A DNA stretch of 64,000 nt from assembly GCF_003208435.1 (NCBI RefSeq), contig NZ_QKMF01000001.1:124001-188000 (forward strand), in the 5' to 3' direction. A model generated the notes under the pieces. That model did not search any database and was not told the origin of the DNA. It was given only the letters and a program-made list of their open reading frames with translations. This DNA is from Pelagimonas varians (lineage in GTDB: Bacteria > Pseudomonadota > Alphaproteobacteria > Rhodobacterales > Rhodobacteraceae). The translations under genes were made by a program, and so were the position numbers. Of this stretch, positions 27,596 through 36,812 are shown piece after piece; the stretch's first letter is position 1; each line of letters starts with the position of its first letter.

Positions 27596-27633
27596 TTATT
27601 GCGCCCGAATTTGGTGAATTTCGGGCGCAATAA
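27596..27633. other. 14-bp perfect hairpin between two minus-strand genes
   Basis: TTATTGCGCCCGAA (27596-27609) pairs perfectly with TTCGGGCGCAATAA (27620-27633), with a 10-base loop. It lies downstream of the lytic transglycosylase gene and upstream of the hypothetical membrane protein gene. There is no real T tract on either side, so it may act as a weak terminator or an mRNA-stabilising structure. Confidence 0.7.
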
Positions 27634-27692
27634 AGATTTTACTAGAATTTTATCGCCCTGCTTTGACCGTAATGGTTAACGCAGGGTAAATT

Positions 27693-28502
27693 TTAGCGGT
27701 CGATCCGAATGGCAGAGGCGGCGATTGCCTGTTGATAGACCGTTGCCGCGTTCCATTCGTTCAGCACGCGGTAATTTGGCTCGCCCTGTTGATAGCCTTT
27801 GCCGGGCTTCCAGCCTTTCTGGCGCAAGAAGTTGGCGGTCGAGGCCAGCGCGTCGGCTTCGTTATAGAAATCGACGCGGCCATCGCCATTGCCGTCTACA
27901 CCGTAGCGCATCGCATTTCCGGGCAGGAACTGGGTGTGCCCCAGTTCGCCGTGATACGCGCCTTTCTGGTTGGCACTGAGCATACCGCGATCCACCATTT
28001 TCAAAGCGGCGATAGCATGCGGCTTAAAGAAAGCAGAGCGGCGGCAATCGTAGGTCACAGTCAAAATAGACGATACAACGGTTGGCGCGTTTTTGGGCCA
28101 CATGAATTTACCGTAGGCAGTTTCCATCCCATGGATTGCAATGATAATTCCCGCAGGCACCCCGTAGCGCTTTTCCAAACTGGCGTAAAAATTGGCATTG
28201 CGCGCTTTGCGTTTCCGCGCTGTTGCCGCAAATCCGTCAAGCGACCCGAGGCGAATTTTCACAAATTTATCAAAGGAGTATTTGACGCCTTTCTGGCTGC
28301 GATCCGCCTTGATGGTGCCATTTGAATAGCTGGACCCCATCAAGGCATCTATACCGCGGCTTTTGACACCAGCCGCTTGGGCGTCGCGGGCGAATTCTTT
28401 TTTCCAGGCATTGAAGCCCGAAGAATCGTTGCCGCAGCTGGCGGCGAACGCGGGGCCTGCGGTCAAAAGAGTAAGGCAAAGGGCGGTCACAAAACGGCGC
28501 AT
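27693..28502 (-). CDS. Lytic murein transglycosylase (MltB/SltB-like)
   Basis: A 269-residue exported peptidoglycan-cleaving enzyme. The signal peptide is MRRFVTALCLTLLTAGPAFA. The catalytic glutamate is in HGMETAYGKF, the MltB-type equivalent of GxESxFG, followed by the substrate-groove region ELGHTQFLPGNAMRYGVDGNGDG and DALASTANFLRQKGW. No lipobox is present, so it is soluble in the periplasm. It lacks a C-terminal peptidoglycan-binding repeat. It appears to be monocistronic. Confidence 0.93.
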   Translation of the reverse strand: MRRFVTALCLTLLTAGPAFAASCGNDSSGFNAWKKEFARDAQAAGVKSRGIDALMGSSYSNGTIKADRSQKGVKYSFDKFVKIRLGSLDGFAATARKRKARNANFYASLEKRYGVPAGIIIAIHGMETAYGKFMWPKNAPTVVSSILTVTYDCRRSAFFKPHAIAALKMVDRGMLSANQKGAYHGELGHTQFLPGNAMRYGVDGNGDGRVDFYNEADALASTANFLRQKGWKPGKGYQQGEPNYRVLNEWNAATVYQQAIAASAIRIDR

Positions 28503-28710
28503 CAGGCTCTCCGGAAATGGGTTACATCCCCGCGACGATACTCGGTTTGCCCCCCAAGCGCCAAGGGGGAATTCCTGACTGTATGGGCCTGAACCGGCTG
28601 ATGCGTTTGCTGCGGTCTTGGGTCACGCAAGTGGGGGCTTGTGAACACATCAAGGATTTAGCATCTTTGTAACTGCGTTAAAGTCAGGCCTCGTTCATCA
28701 AGGAAGCGCA

Positions 28711-29598
28711 ATGTCAGACCGTTCAATCTTCCGGATAGAGTCCCTGTGCGGGGCAGTGCTGTCTCTGGTGGCATGCACGCTCCCGCCTGAGCGCGAGTTT
28801 CCGAAGGATTCGGACCAGATAACCCTAGAAGACATTTGCTGTAAAACCATCGATGTGTATCCCGATCCCATCGTTGATCTGATGGAACCAAAGGCCGAAA
28901 CATCGAGGTTGTTGAATGGCAGTCATTATATCCGCCGGCCCTATCTGGAAGACAAGACCCAGACCCATGCCTATATTCTGCGCCACCTTCAGCCGATGGA
29001 TATCTTGCTGACCAGTGACAAAAGCCAAGTCAGCGGCTGGCTGATACCGGGGTATTTCACCCATTCGCTGCTATATCTCGGAACCGAGCAGCAGCTGCAA
29101 AGCGCGGGTCTTTGGGATGCGACCGCGCTTCGACCTCATCTCGGCAAAATTCGCGCCGGAAATCTGTTTTATGAGGCAACACCGCCGCAGGTTACTTTTT
29201 CACCAGCGCAGGACATTTTCGATGTGGATAGTGTGGCGGTTTTTCGCCCCGATCTATCCAAAGGGCAAAAGCGGGCCGCCATTTCCCGGATGATTTCCCA
29301 TCTGGGTAAGCCATTTGATATGCGCATGGATCTGGCGACCGCTGATTGCCTGTTCTGTGCCGAACTGCTGAACTTGGCACTGCCGGAGCTGAACTTCAAA
29401 CGACAAAGCGCTTACGGTCGACAGCTGATCGCGCCGGATTCGATTGCCGTTCAAGGCCTTAACCCGCAGTCTAATCTCCGGTTTATTGGCGTTGTTTTCG
29501 GGCAAAGGCAGATGGCGGAAACCGGTTCAGCTGAAATGCTGGCGGCCACGATCCAGCGTCATTGGCCGGATCGATCCCGTCCTAGTGAAGCGAACTGA
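28711..29598 (+). CDS. YiiX-like NlpC/P60-superfamily protein, possible lipoprotein
   Basis: A 295-residue protein with features of the permuted NlpC/P60 (YiiX/YebB) papain-like group. LQPMDILLTSDKS opens the domain, FTHSLLYLG supplies the histidine, and DCLFCAELLNLALP supplies the likely nucleophile Cys. These enzymes cleave amide bonds in lipids or peptidoglycan. The N-terminus has a short hydrophobic stretch ending in LVAC (C22), a possible lipobox, although few positive charges precede it. The gene overlaps the next minus-strand gene tail to tail by 17 bases. Confidence 0.75.
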   Translation: MSDRSIFRIESLCGAVLSLVACTLPPEREFPKDSDQITLEDICCKTIDVYPDPIVDLMEPKAETSRLLNGSHYIRRPYLEDKTQTHAYILRHLQPMDILLTSDKSQVSGWLIPGYFTHSLLYLGTEQQLQSAGLWDATALRPHLGKIRAGNLFYEATPPQVTFSPAQDIFDVDSVAVFRPDLSKGQKRAAISRMISHLGKPFDMRMDLATADCLFCAELLNLALPELNFKRQSAYGRQLIAPDSIAVQGLNPQSNLRFIGVVFGQRQMAETGSAEMLAATIQRHWPDRSRPSEAN

Positions 29599-30199
29599 GG
29601 ACTGGCCGTGCTGCATCTGCCAAACGTTCGATCATGGTTTTTGCGGGCGCGGGCGGCCGTCGTTTGGAATAGGCTGTTGGGGGGGCAGGGCGCGATTGCA
29701 GGGAGCTGGACGCCGTTTGGATCATGGATTGCAGGGCGTCAGCATCGGGCAGACTGACTTGCGGCCGCTCATTGCGGTTGACGCTTCTGGCATTGCGGTT
29801 TGGTGAAAAGCTGTCCGCCAGCCCTTCGACAAAACGCAAACGCGGAATATGGACGTCTGACGATGGCCACAGCAAATAGGTCGCTGGCAAATTGAGAGCC
29901 AGAGGAAACAATAAAAATGCCAGATGGGCGCGTTTGGCGTCTTCGTGTGTGTCGGGGCCTTTTTCCAGATCGGTGACACAGACCGCCATTCTGGTTTCGT
30001 GGTCGCTATAGGTCACCTCGACATGTGTGGAAAACCGGTCGCAGATGACAATCACACCGGTATCGGTTTGCTCGATGGCAGCGACCACTTCGCGGAGCCT
30101 TAACAAAGCCGTGGACAAGATTTCGGTGACTTTGGACAGGGACACAAAGCGGTCTTGTGTGAATACCAAAGATGCGGTGGTGGAAGGGTGGCGCAACAT
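29582..30199 (-). CDS. Hypothetical protein
   Basis: A 205-residue protein without a signal peptide. The central part (residues 25-125) looks like a compact alpha/beta domain containing DTGVIVICDRFSTHVEVTYS and RMAVCVTDLEKG. A weakly hydrophobic stretch (AFLLFPLALNLPATYLLW) follows. The C-terminal third is low-complexity, Arg/Ser/Pro-rich and probably disordered. The ATG at 30199 is chosen because AAGAGGA precedes it closely; an upstream extension is Pro/Lys-rich and improbable. No family is recognised. Confidence 0.6.
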   Translation of the reverse strand: MLRHPSTTASLVFTQDRFVSLSKVTEILSTALLRLREVVAAIEQTDTGVIVICDRFSTHVEVTYSDHETRMAVCVTDLEKGPDTHEDAKRAHLAFLLFPLALNLPATYLLWPSSDVHIPRLRFVEGLADSFSPNRNARSVNRNERPQVSLPDADALQSMIQTASSSLQSRPAPPTAYSKRRPPAPAKTMIERLADAARPVLSSLH

Positions 30200-30443
30200 G
30201 TCCTCTTGCTCCTGAAGTGGGGGCTTTGGCGGAGATGATGCCTTTGGTCTGCGGCTTTGATACGGCTGCTTGGAGCTAAATATGGCAAAAGTTGGGAAGG
30301 GTGGCCGCAGCGGTGCCGCAATGGGCAGCAATTCTGGCCAAAAGGCCGCAAACCGCCCGGTTTGCCATCCAAAAGCCGCAAACCCGCGCCGGATTTAATA
30401 AAATACGTGGCATTTTCAAGGCCGCTTCTGCGCCTGAAACGCG

Positions 30444-30471
30444 AAAAAGGCCCCCAAAATGGAGGCCTTTT
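30444..30471 (-). terminator. Intrinsic terminator after glnA
   Basis: Read on the minus strand, AAAAGGCCTCC pairs with GGGGGCCTTTT around an ATTTT loop and is followed by a further T. It lies 23 bases beyond the glnA stop. Confidence 0.9.
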
Positions 30472-30493
30472 CCAATCTGAAATCCAAAGTGGA

Positions 30494-31900
30494 TTAGCAG
30501 CTGTAGTACATACCGAACTCAACAGGGTGCGGTGTGTGTTCGTACAGCTCGATCTCTTCCATTTTGAGGGCGATATAGCCGTCAATCTGGTCTTTGGTGA
30601 ACACGTCACCAGCGATCAAGAAATCGTGGTCCGCAATCAAGCATTCCATGGCTTCGCGCAGGCTGCCACAAACTGTCGGGATACCGGCCAGTTCTTCTGC
30701 AGGCAGGTCATACAAGTTTTTGTCCATGGCTTCGCCAGGATTGATCTTGTTTTTGATGCCGTCAAGGCCGGCCATCAGCAGAGCTGCAAAGCACAGGTAG
30801 GGGTTTGCCGCTGGATCCGGGAAACGGGCCTCAACGCGCTTGGCTTTGGGGCTTTCGGTCCAAGGAATACGAACACAACCCGACCGGTTGCTTGCCGAAT
30901 AGGCGCGCAGAACGGGGGCTTCGAAGCCCGGGATCAGACGCTTGTAGCTGTTGGTCGATGGGTTGGTGAAGGCATTCAGCGTTTTCGCGTGCTTCAGGAT
31001 GCCGCCGATGAAATACAGCGCTTCGTCCGAAAGGTCAGCGTATTTGTCACCCGCGAACAAAGGCTTGCCGTCTTTCCAGATCGACATGTTCACGTGCATA
31101 CCGGTGCCGTTATCGCCATAGATTGGCTTGGGCATGAAGGTTGCCGTTTTGCCGTAGGCCTGTGCCACGTTGTGGATGACGTACTTGTATTTCTGCAGCT
31201 CGTCGGCCTGTTTTGTCAGGCTGTCAAAGATCAGACCAAGTTCGTGCTGGCACGATGCAACTTCGTGGTGATGCTTGTCGGTTTTCATGCCGAGACGCTT
31301 CATCGTCGACAGCATTTCAGAACGGATGTCCTGTGCGTCGTCGATTGGGTTTACCGGGAAATAACCGCCCTTGATGCCGGGACGGTGGCCAGTGTTGCCC
31401 ATTTCATATTCGGTGTCAGTGTTCCACGATGCGTCGATTGCGTCGACTTCGTAGGACACTTTGTTGATGGTGTTCGAGAAGCGAACATCGTCAAAGAGGA
31501 AAAATTCTGCCTCTGGACCCATGTAAGCAACGTCGCCGATTCCGGAAGACTTCAGGTAGGCTTCGGCTTTTTGAGCGGTGCCGCGTGGGTCACGCTCGTA
31601 GGATTCACCAGTGTCAGGCTCTACGATTGAGCAATGCACACACATGGTTTTTTCGGCGTAGAAAGGATCGACATAGGCGCTGTCGCAATCTGGCATCAGT
31701 TTCATGTCTGACGATTCGATCGATTTCCAGCCCGCGATGGAGGAGCCGTCAAACATGAAGCCCTCTTCGAGGAAGTCTTCGTCGACCAGATCAACATCAA
31801 CAGTTACGTGCTGCAGCTTGCCGCGTACGTCGGTAAAACGAATGTCGACGTAGGCGACATCTTCGTCTTTGATCAGCTTGAGCAGATCTTGTGCGCTCAT
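30494..31900 (-). CDS. glnA: Glutamine synthetase type I
   Basis: A 468-residue dodecameric GSI that makes glutamine from glutamate, ammonia and ATP. Family landmarks are [13 protein letters not shown], the metal/glutamate region [12 protein letters not shown], the ATP loop [29 protein letters not shown], and the adenylylation site [10 protein letters not shown], whose Tyr is modified by GlnE. It is downstream of glnB with a 104-base structured gap, as in other Rhodobacterales. It is expected to be regulated by nitrogen status through PII, GlnE and NtrC. Confidence 0.98.
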   Translation of the reverse strand: MSAQDLLKLIKDEDVAYVDIRFTDVRGKLQHVTVDVDLVDEDFLEEGFMFDGSSIAGWKSIESSDMKLMPDCDSAYVDPFYAEKTMCVHCSIVEPDTGESYERDPRGTAQKAEAYLKSSGIGDVAYMGPEAEFFLFDDVRFSNTINKVSYEVDAIDASWNTDTEYEMGNTGHRPGIKGGYFPVNPIDDAQDIRSEMLSTMKRLGMKTDKHHHEVASCQHELGLIFDSLTKQADELQKYKYVIHNVAQAYGKTATFMPKPIYGDNGTGMHVNMSIWKDGKPLFAGDKYADLSDEALYFIGGILKHAKTLNAFTNPSTNSYKRLIPGFEAPVLRAYSASNRSGCVRIPWTESPKAKRVEARFPDPAANPYLCFAALLMAGLDGIKNKINPGEAMDKNLYDLPAEELAGIPTVCGSLREAMECLIADHDFLIAGDVFTKDQIDGYIALKMEEIELYEHTPHPVEFGMYYSC

Positions 31901-31950
31901 ATCACTATTCCCTTAGTTGCTTTGTTCTATTGGTTCATTTGGAGCGGCAT

Positions 31951-32004
31951 CGAATTTTCGTCGAAAATTCGCGCACCCCAAGATGTTGGAGACCCCGAAA
32001 GGGG

Positions 32005-32005
<1 letters not shown>
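31951..32005 (-). promoter_or_regulatory. Structured glnB-glnA intercistronic region
   Basis: The gap between glnB and glnA holds an interrupted palindrome CGAATTTTCG-T-CGAAAATTCG (31951-31971). A second hairpin, ACCCC-GAAA-GGGGT (31992-32005), abuts the glnB stop. The latter could cause partial termination or RNA processing so that glnA and glnB reach different levels. The former could be an operator or mRNA hairpin near the glnA ribosome site. Function is inferred from position. Confidence 0.5.
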
Positions 32006-32397
<392 letters not shown>

Positions 32398-32524
32398 CTA
32401 TTCAGGAGGGACAATCGGTTAGGGTGACGCAGGTGGATTTTGATGTGCTGAAAAATTCATCACGCCTAATTAATATGCGTATTGCCCAATTTATGGGCGA
32501 AATTGAATCGGGTGGGTTTTGACT

Positions 32525-34222
32525 ATGGCTGAGGTACTGACGGCTGCGCAGATGCGGCGCATCGAAGAGTCCGCGATTGCAAGCGGCGCTGTAACTGGGG
32601 CGACCTTAATGGAGCGGGCCGGGCAGGGCGTTGTTGATGCGATTCTGGCTCATTGGCCAGAGCTGAACCACTCAGAGGACGCAGGCAGTGGGATGGCGGG
32701 AGAGGGTGCGGTTCCGACAGGGCTTCCGCTGCGGGCGGTTGTTTTGTGCGGGCCGGGGAACAATGGCGGCGACGGATTTGTTATTGCTCGCTTGCTTAAA
32801 CGCAAGGGCTGGGCTGTTGAGGTTTTTCTGTTTGGCGACCCGCTACGTTTGACCGGCGATGCGAAGCTCAACTACACCCGTTGGTGTGCTTTGGGGTCCG
32901 TTCAGTCCGATCTGGACCTTATAGATCGTTTCGCCGACGCGGGGTTGGAGGCCGATCTCTTTGTGGACGCCATTTTTGGCACCGGTTTGACTCGTGCTTT
33001 GCCCGATAGGCTGGCCGATCTTTTGGGGAAGGTCGCTGGCTGTAGAACCGTTCGAACTGTTGCCGTGGATATTGCCAGTGGGATTTGCACGGACAGTGGC
33101 CGGATGTTGCAACCGGCGGACCCGCAGCCTGCGGTTTCGAAGGCAAGTTTCGATCTGACCGTTACGTTTCACCGCGCCAAGCGCGGGCATCTGTCCCAAG
33201 AGGGGGCATTGGCAAGCGGACATTTGGCGATTGTCGACATCGGGTTGGATCTAGCGCATCAAACATTGCGCCGGAAACTTGCGGTTCCTTCGCTGGAAGA
33301 TGCGTGTCTTGGCAGCATTTCCCACTGGGTGGGGCAGACGGATGACGCGAACCCTGCCTTTGACGTGCCCCTTGCTGGGGTATTGGCCAAGGATGCTTTT
33401 GGCCATAAATTTCGGCATGGTCATGCCTTGGTGTTCTCGGGCGAGACCTGCAAAACCGGAGCTGCGCGACTGGCGGCGCGCGGGGCCTTGCGGATAGGCG
33501 CGGGGCTGGTGACATTGGCTGTGCCGGGCAACGCGTTGTCCGAAGTGGCCGCGCAGGTCACTGCCATCATGATCGCGCCGGTGTCCGGATCGGGGGACGC
33601 TTTAAATCTGTTGCAAGACAGCCGGTTAAACGCACTTTGTATCGGCCCCGGATTGGGGGTGGCGCTTGCACGCAGCTTGGTGCCGATTGCCTTGAAGCAA
33701 ACCCGTGCTGTGCGCCGGTCGGTGGTTCTTGATGCGGACGCATTGACGGCCTTTGCGGCGGCTCCGGATGATTTGTTTGCACTGTTGCATTCGAACTGCG
33801 TGCTTACACCGCATTTTGGCGAATTTACCCGTCTCTTTCCCGATCTTGCGCAAAAGCTTGTCGCACGGCCTACCCATGGGCCTGCCTATTCGCGGTATGA
33901 TGCTGTGTGCGAAGCGGCAGATCGGGCCGGATGTGTTGTGTTGCTTAAAGGGCCTGACACTGTAATCGCCAGTCCGGAAGGGCAGGTTTCGGTCAATGCA
34001 GCTTTGTTCGAAAACCAAGCTCCTTGGCTGGCAACCGCCGGATCAGGGGACGTTCTGGCAGGTTTCATCACCGGCCTCATGGCACGCGGTGTTCCGGCCA
34101 TGCGGGCCGCCGAAATGGGGGTTTGGTTACATGCGCAATGCGGTCGCAATTTGGGCCCCGGGTTGATCGCCGAGGATCTGCCGGAAGAGCTGCCCCATGT
34201 GTTTCGCTCAATTCTGTCTTAG
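32525..34222 (+). CDS. nnr: Bifunctional NAD(P)HX epimerase/dehydratase
   Basis: A 565-residue enzyme that repairs hydrated NAD(P)H. The N-terminal YjeF_N epimerase domain has GPGNNGGDGFVIARLL (about 77-92), and the C-terminal ADP-dependent dehydratase domain (ribokinase-like) has ATAGSGDVLAGFITGLMARG. The two halves together match E. coli NnrD-type fusions. The ATG at 32525 (MAEVLTAAQMRRIEESAI) is taken rather than a TTG two codons earlier. The 3' end overlaps the stop of the convergent Hint gene by three bases. Confidence 0.95.
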   Translation: MAEVLTAAQMRRIEESAIASGAVTGATLMERAGQGVVDAILAHWPELNHSEDAGSGMAGEGAVPTGLPLRAVVLCGPGNNGGDGFVIARLLKRKGWAVEVFLFGDPLRLTGDAKLNYTRWCALGSVQSDLDLIDRFADAGLEADLFVDAIFGTGLTRALPDRLADLLGKVAGCRTVRTVAVDIASGICTDSGRMLQPADPQPAVSKASFDLTVTFHRAKRGHLSQEGALASGHLAIVDIGLDLAHQTLRRKLAVPSLEDACLGSISHWVGQTDDANPAFDVPLAGVLAKDAFGHKFRHGHALVFSGETCKTGAARLAARGALRIGAGLVTLAVPGNALSEVAAQVTAIMIAPVSGSGDALNLLQDSRLNALCIGPGLGVALARSLVPIALKQTRAVRRSVVLDADALTAFAAAPDDLFALLHSNCVLTPHFGEFTRLFPDLAQKLVARPTHGPAYSRYDAVCEAADRAGCVVLLKGPDTVIASPEGQVSVNAALFENQAPWLATAGSGDVLAGFITGLMARGVPAMRAAEMGVWLHAQCGRNLGPGLIAEDLPEELPHVFRSILS

Positions 34223-34719
34223 CCGCATGCTGGAACGGGGCAAGCCGAGGCAAGTTCCAGCCCGTCCGCATAAAGGATGTGAGGGGCGTCAAAGCGCAAC
34301 TGGTACAGGTCCAACTCAATCACGCCGACGGATCGGATAAACTCGCCGTCAATCAAACGCCCGGCAGGCACCAAAGCCTGCGAGGCACCGAACAACACAC
34401 CGGCCCGCCAGTCCCTAACCAACAATTCTTGGCGCGCTGGCACAACCGCGTCGCGATCCGGGCGCGACACGCCCAAAGTTCCACGACGAATACCAATAGC
34501 GTCTACTCGGCGACGGCAAGTCGATACGTCCGCCAAGGTCGCAACGCCGCTGTCGCGGGTGACCACCCGATCACCGGCGTTCAAAAACTCAACCGGAAGC
34601 GCGCCGTCCAGCGTTAGCACCACCATGCCGGCGGGCAGCGCATTCCAGGCGTGATCAGGCGCGATATGGCGCGCGGGGAATAGAGTTCCCAATGGGCACC
34701 GGACCGTTTTAGGCTGCAT
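34219..34719 (-). CDS. Hint-domain protein
   Basis: A 166-residue protein with the Hedgehog/intein-type Hint fold common in Rhodobacterales. AGMVVLTLDGALPVEFLNAGDRVVTRD is the characteristic opening, followed by QELLVRDWRAGVLFG and DGEFIRSVGVIELDLYQL. It lacks the long calcium-binding repeat domains of large Hint adhesins. There is no clear signal peptide. The ATG at 34719 follows AAGAGG at a slightly long distance; a longer frame to 34827 is possible. The role is unknown; such stand-alone Hint proteins are not proven to self-process. Confidence 0.7.
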   Translation of the reverse strand: MQPKTVRCPLGTLFPARHIAPDHAWNALPAGMVVLTLDGALPVEFLNAGDRVVTRDSGVATLADVSTCRRRVDAIGIRRGTLGVSRPDRDAVVPARQELLVRDWRAGVLFGASQALVPAGRLIDGEFIRSVGVIELDLYQLRFDAPHILYADGLELASACPVPACG

Positions 34720-34893
34720 TGGCGGTATGCCTCTTGTGACTTCCGCCCCTTTATCGCCACAATATTCCAACATCCGGTAAATGCTGTTGATTTTAATCGC
34801 ATGCGTGGTGCATTTTTCCTCTCGCACTTCTGCAAAAGCTTTGCTAAACCCCGCGGCACTGGGACCGGCTAAAACCGAGTCACCAGTATGGAT

Positions 34894-34977
34894 GCGGGTG
34901 TGGCGGAATTGGTAGACGCACCAGATTTAGGTTCTGGCGCCTATGGCGTGGAGGTTCGAGTCCTCTCACCCGTACCA
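34894..34977 (+). tRNA. tRNA-Leu (anticodon UAG)
   Basis: The 84-base gene includes an encoded CCA. The acceptor stem GCGGGTG pairs with CACCCGT (one G-T pair). The anticodon stem CCAGA/TCTGG encloses TTTAGGT, with anticodon TAG at 34928-34930. A long variable arm and a T-loop GGTTCGAGTCC are visible. It reads CUA and other CUN leucine codons. It borders an accessory region with recombinase and IS remnants, as tRNA genes often do. Confidence 0.97.
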
Positions 34978-35249
34978 GTTTGTTATTTATCATTGATAAG
35001 AAATGTAACACCTTGAATGAAAAAGGCCATTTCTGAGGTTCGAACCCCTTTTCTTCGACTAAACGATGGTGGCTTGGCAAAGACGAGCCTGAGCACGATC
35101 CGCTTAAGGTTAAAGCTTCCTATTTTCCATATTTTATAGGGGTTTGCTTGGAACTGCATCGAGAGTTCGAACGTTTCGCCAAAACTTAGCGCTGGAACGG
35201 ACAATTTTTCAATTTCAGCGTCGTTTGCTGCATTCTGTTTGCGAAGCTC

Positions 35250-36353
35250 CTATACACGGGCTTCGTATGCACCAGCGTTAGCATCGGCTTCTATCCTTAC
35301 GGCCCGGTTGAGGTTTAGCTCTACCATTTTTTCGATCTCTTGTGACTGAGTGCTACGAATTCTGACTTCCCACGCATCGCGAAACATTTGCTCTGCGACA
35401 TTTAACGGTGTCTGATCCGGAACTACTTTTCCTAAAAGCTGTTCGAACTCGTTTTCTACTTTTTGTTTTGGCGTGGATTTTCCGCGCTCAGGACAATTTC
35501 GGTATTGGCAAAGGTAGTACGGGTACTTTCTACCGGTGTGACATTGAGACCAACATGAAGTTATTCGCCTGCCACAATGTTCACAAACTAGAAAGGATCG
35601 CAAAGGAATATCTCTAGATAAATTCTTTCGCGCTGGAACAACATTTTTTCCTTCCAGTCTTTCTTGGATCGTTAGGTAGGTATCGTATGAGATTAGTGGA
35701 GGGTGTTTGGCTTTGGTAAGTGGTACAGCCCAATTTTCATATTCAAGATACCCAGCGTATAGATTGCAACGAAGCATCTTTGTGATGCCATCGATTCTGA
35801 GTGTTTTAGATCTAATTCCCTTTTTTTATCTCGGCTTTCTATCCAAGAATCGCAGTACCTCCATTGGCAGTTGGAATTTACCGTCGGAGAACCTTTGCAG
35901 AGCATCTGAAATGATGGACGCAAGGGACTCTTTCCTAACTAGAGTCTTTCCTCCCATTGGTGATTTCTCATATATGTTGCCATTCGGGGGCTGGAAAATC
36001 CAATAACCTGCCTTTAATCGCTCAAGGCTACGGCTATGTGAGCGTTCAACAATGTCCTCGCGTTCATAATCCAAAACTACAGCAACAACATGCTCTTGTA
36101 GTCGATCTGCAGCTCTGTTGCCGAAGGTCTATTTCGAGCTGTCCAATAGTGCTCCGAGTGATCCAATTTTTGAGCGAAGTTTTGCGTGTGTTACAATTTC
36201 GCGAGCCCGGCGGCTACCGTCTTCAACAATTACCACGTATTCACTATCATTTTCGTTCTCCAACGTTTCGATCAGTCTTTGCATGCCAGCGCGGATAAAC
36301 AATCGCCCCGATTTAGAGTTATGAAATACGTCGGCCACCTCGTAGCCCTTCGC
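35250..36353 (-). pseudogene. Serine site-specific recombinase, nonsense-mutated and 5'-truncated
   Basis: One reading frame runs across the region with two in-frame stops: TAG at 36129-36131 and TAA at 35826-35828. The translated pieces match large serine recombinases in order: resolvase domain (AKGYEVADVFHN, AGMQRLIETLE, EYVVIVEDGSRRARE), linker (DRLQEHVVAVVLDYERED, LKAGYWIFQPPNG), recombinase domain (GGKTLVRKESLASII, LYAGYLEYENW, SYDTYLTIQERL) and zinc ribbon (CEHCGRR with a later CQYRNC). The first roughly 50 residues, including the catalytic serine, are missing and replaced by an IS3 fragment. It is A+T-richer than its neighbours. It is probably a relic of an integrated element. Confidence 0.88.
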
Positions 36354-36482
36354 GTCGCCGTGCTTGCATCGACCTTGTGAGCAGCCAGATGAAAGTTTCT
36401 GAGCGGCGGATTTATCGGGTGCTGGGCCAACATCGATCCATACAACAGCGGGTGCCGAAGGGGCGTGCTGACGAAGACCGAC
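36353..36482 (+). mobile_element. IS3-family transposase (orfB) N-terminal remnant
   Basis: The frame beginning at 36353 reads RRRACIDLVSSQMKVSERR then YRVLGQHRSIQQRVPKGRADEDRL, a close match to the start of IS3-family OrfB (…VSERRACRVLGQHRSTQRK…GRADEDRL). Homology stops abruptly after about 130 bases, so no catalytic DDE domain remains. Its left edge coincides with loss of the 5' end of the serine recombinase, indicating insertion followed by deletion. Confidence 0.8.
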
Positions 36483-36812
36483 TAAGACCGGTTCCGTTAG
36501 CGTTGCTTCGCTATTTGTTTGTGCCTACGACCCGAAATGCGCGAATATGTTATTTCAGAACGGACATTCGGATAACTTGCAGCATAAGGCACTTTGGGCT
36601 CAAAGCCGCCATGTGGCAGCGCACCAACTCGCCTGAAGCGAAGCGCTAGGTGACAACGGCTGACCAGTGACCGATCTCAGCCCGAAGCAGACATGGCCTG
36701 ATTGTACGGTTATTTGTGTAGTGGACAGTTACACAACCGAGCTGTGCGCCTTCACTGCGGAAAAATGCTAATTCGCCGGGCTGGCACTTAGGTCTGCTGT
36801 TGTGATCGGATG
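36483..36812. other. No gene seen; decayed DNA after IS remnant
   Basis: This 330-base stretch continues an open frame from the IS3 fragment, but its translation no longer resembles a transposase. No other gene, RNA or clear hairpin is recognised. It probably carries the other deletion end of the IS insertion. Confidence 0.5.

Noticed and set aside
30257-31630. 457-codon plus-strand open frame opposite glnA
   Set aside because: It lies antisense to a near-full-length, highly conserved glutamine synthetase. The translation matches no family.
34880-35080. 66-codon minus-strand open frame across the tRNA-Leu gene
   Set aside because: It is the antisense translation of a tRNA, a common spurious annotation.
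34978-35249. Possible att-site duplication of the tRNA-Leu 3' end
   Set aside because: I looked for a second copy of the tRNA 3' end through the accessory block. Only a short chance match (GAGGTTCGA near 35,036) was seen, too short to call an attachment site. A computed repeat search would be needed.
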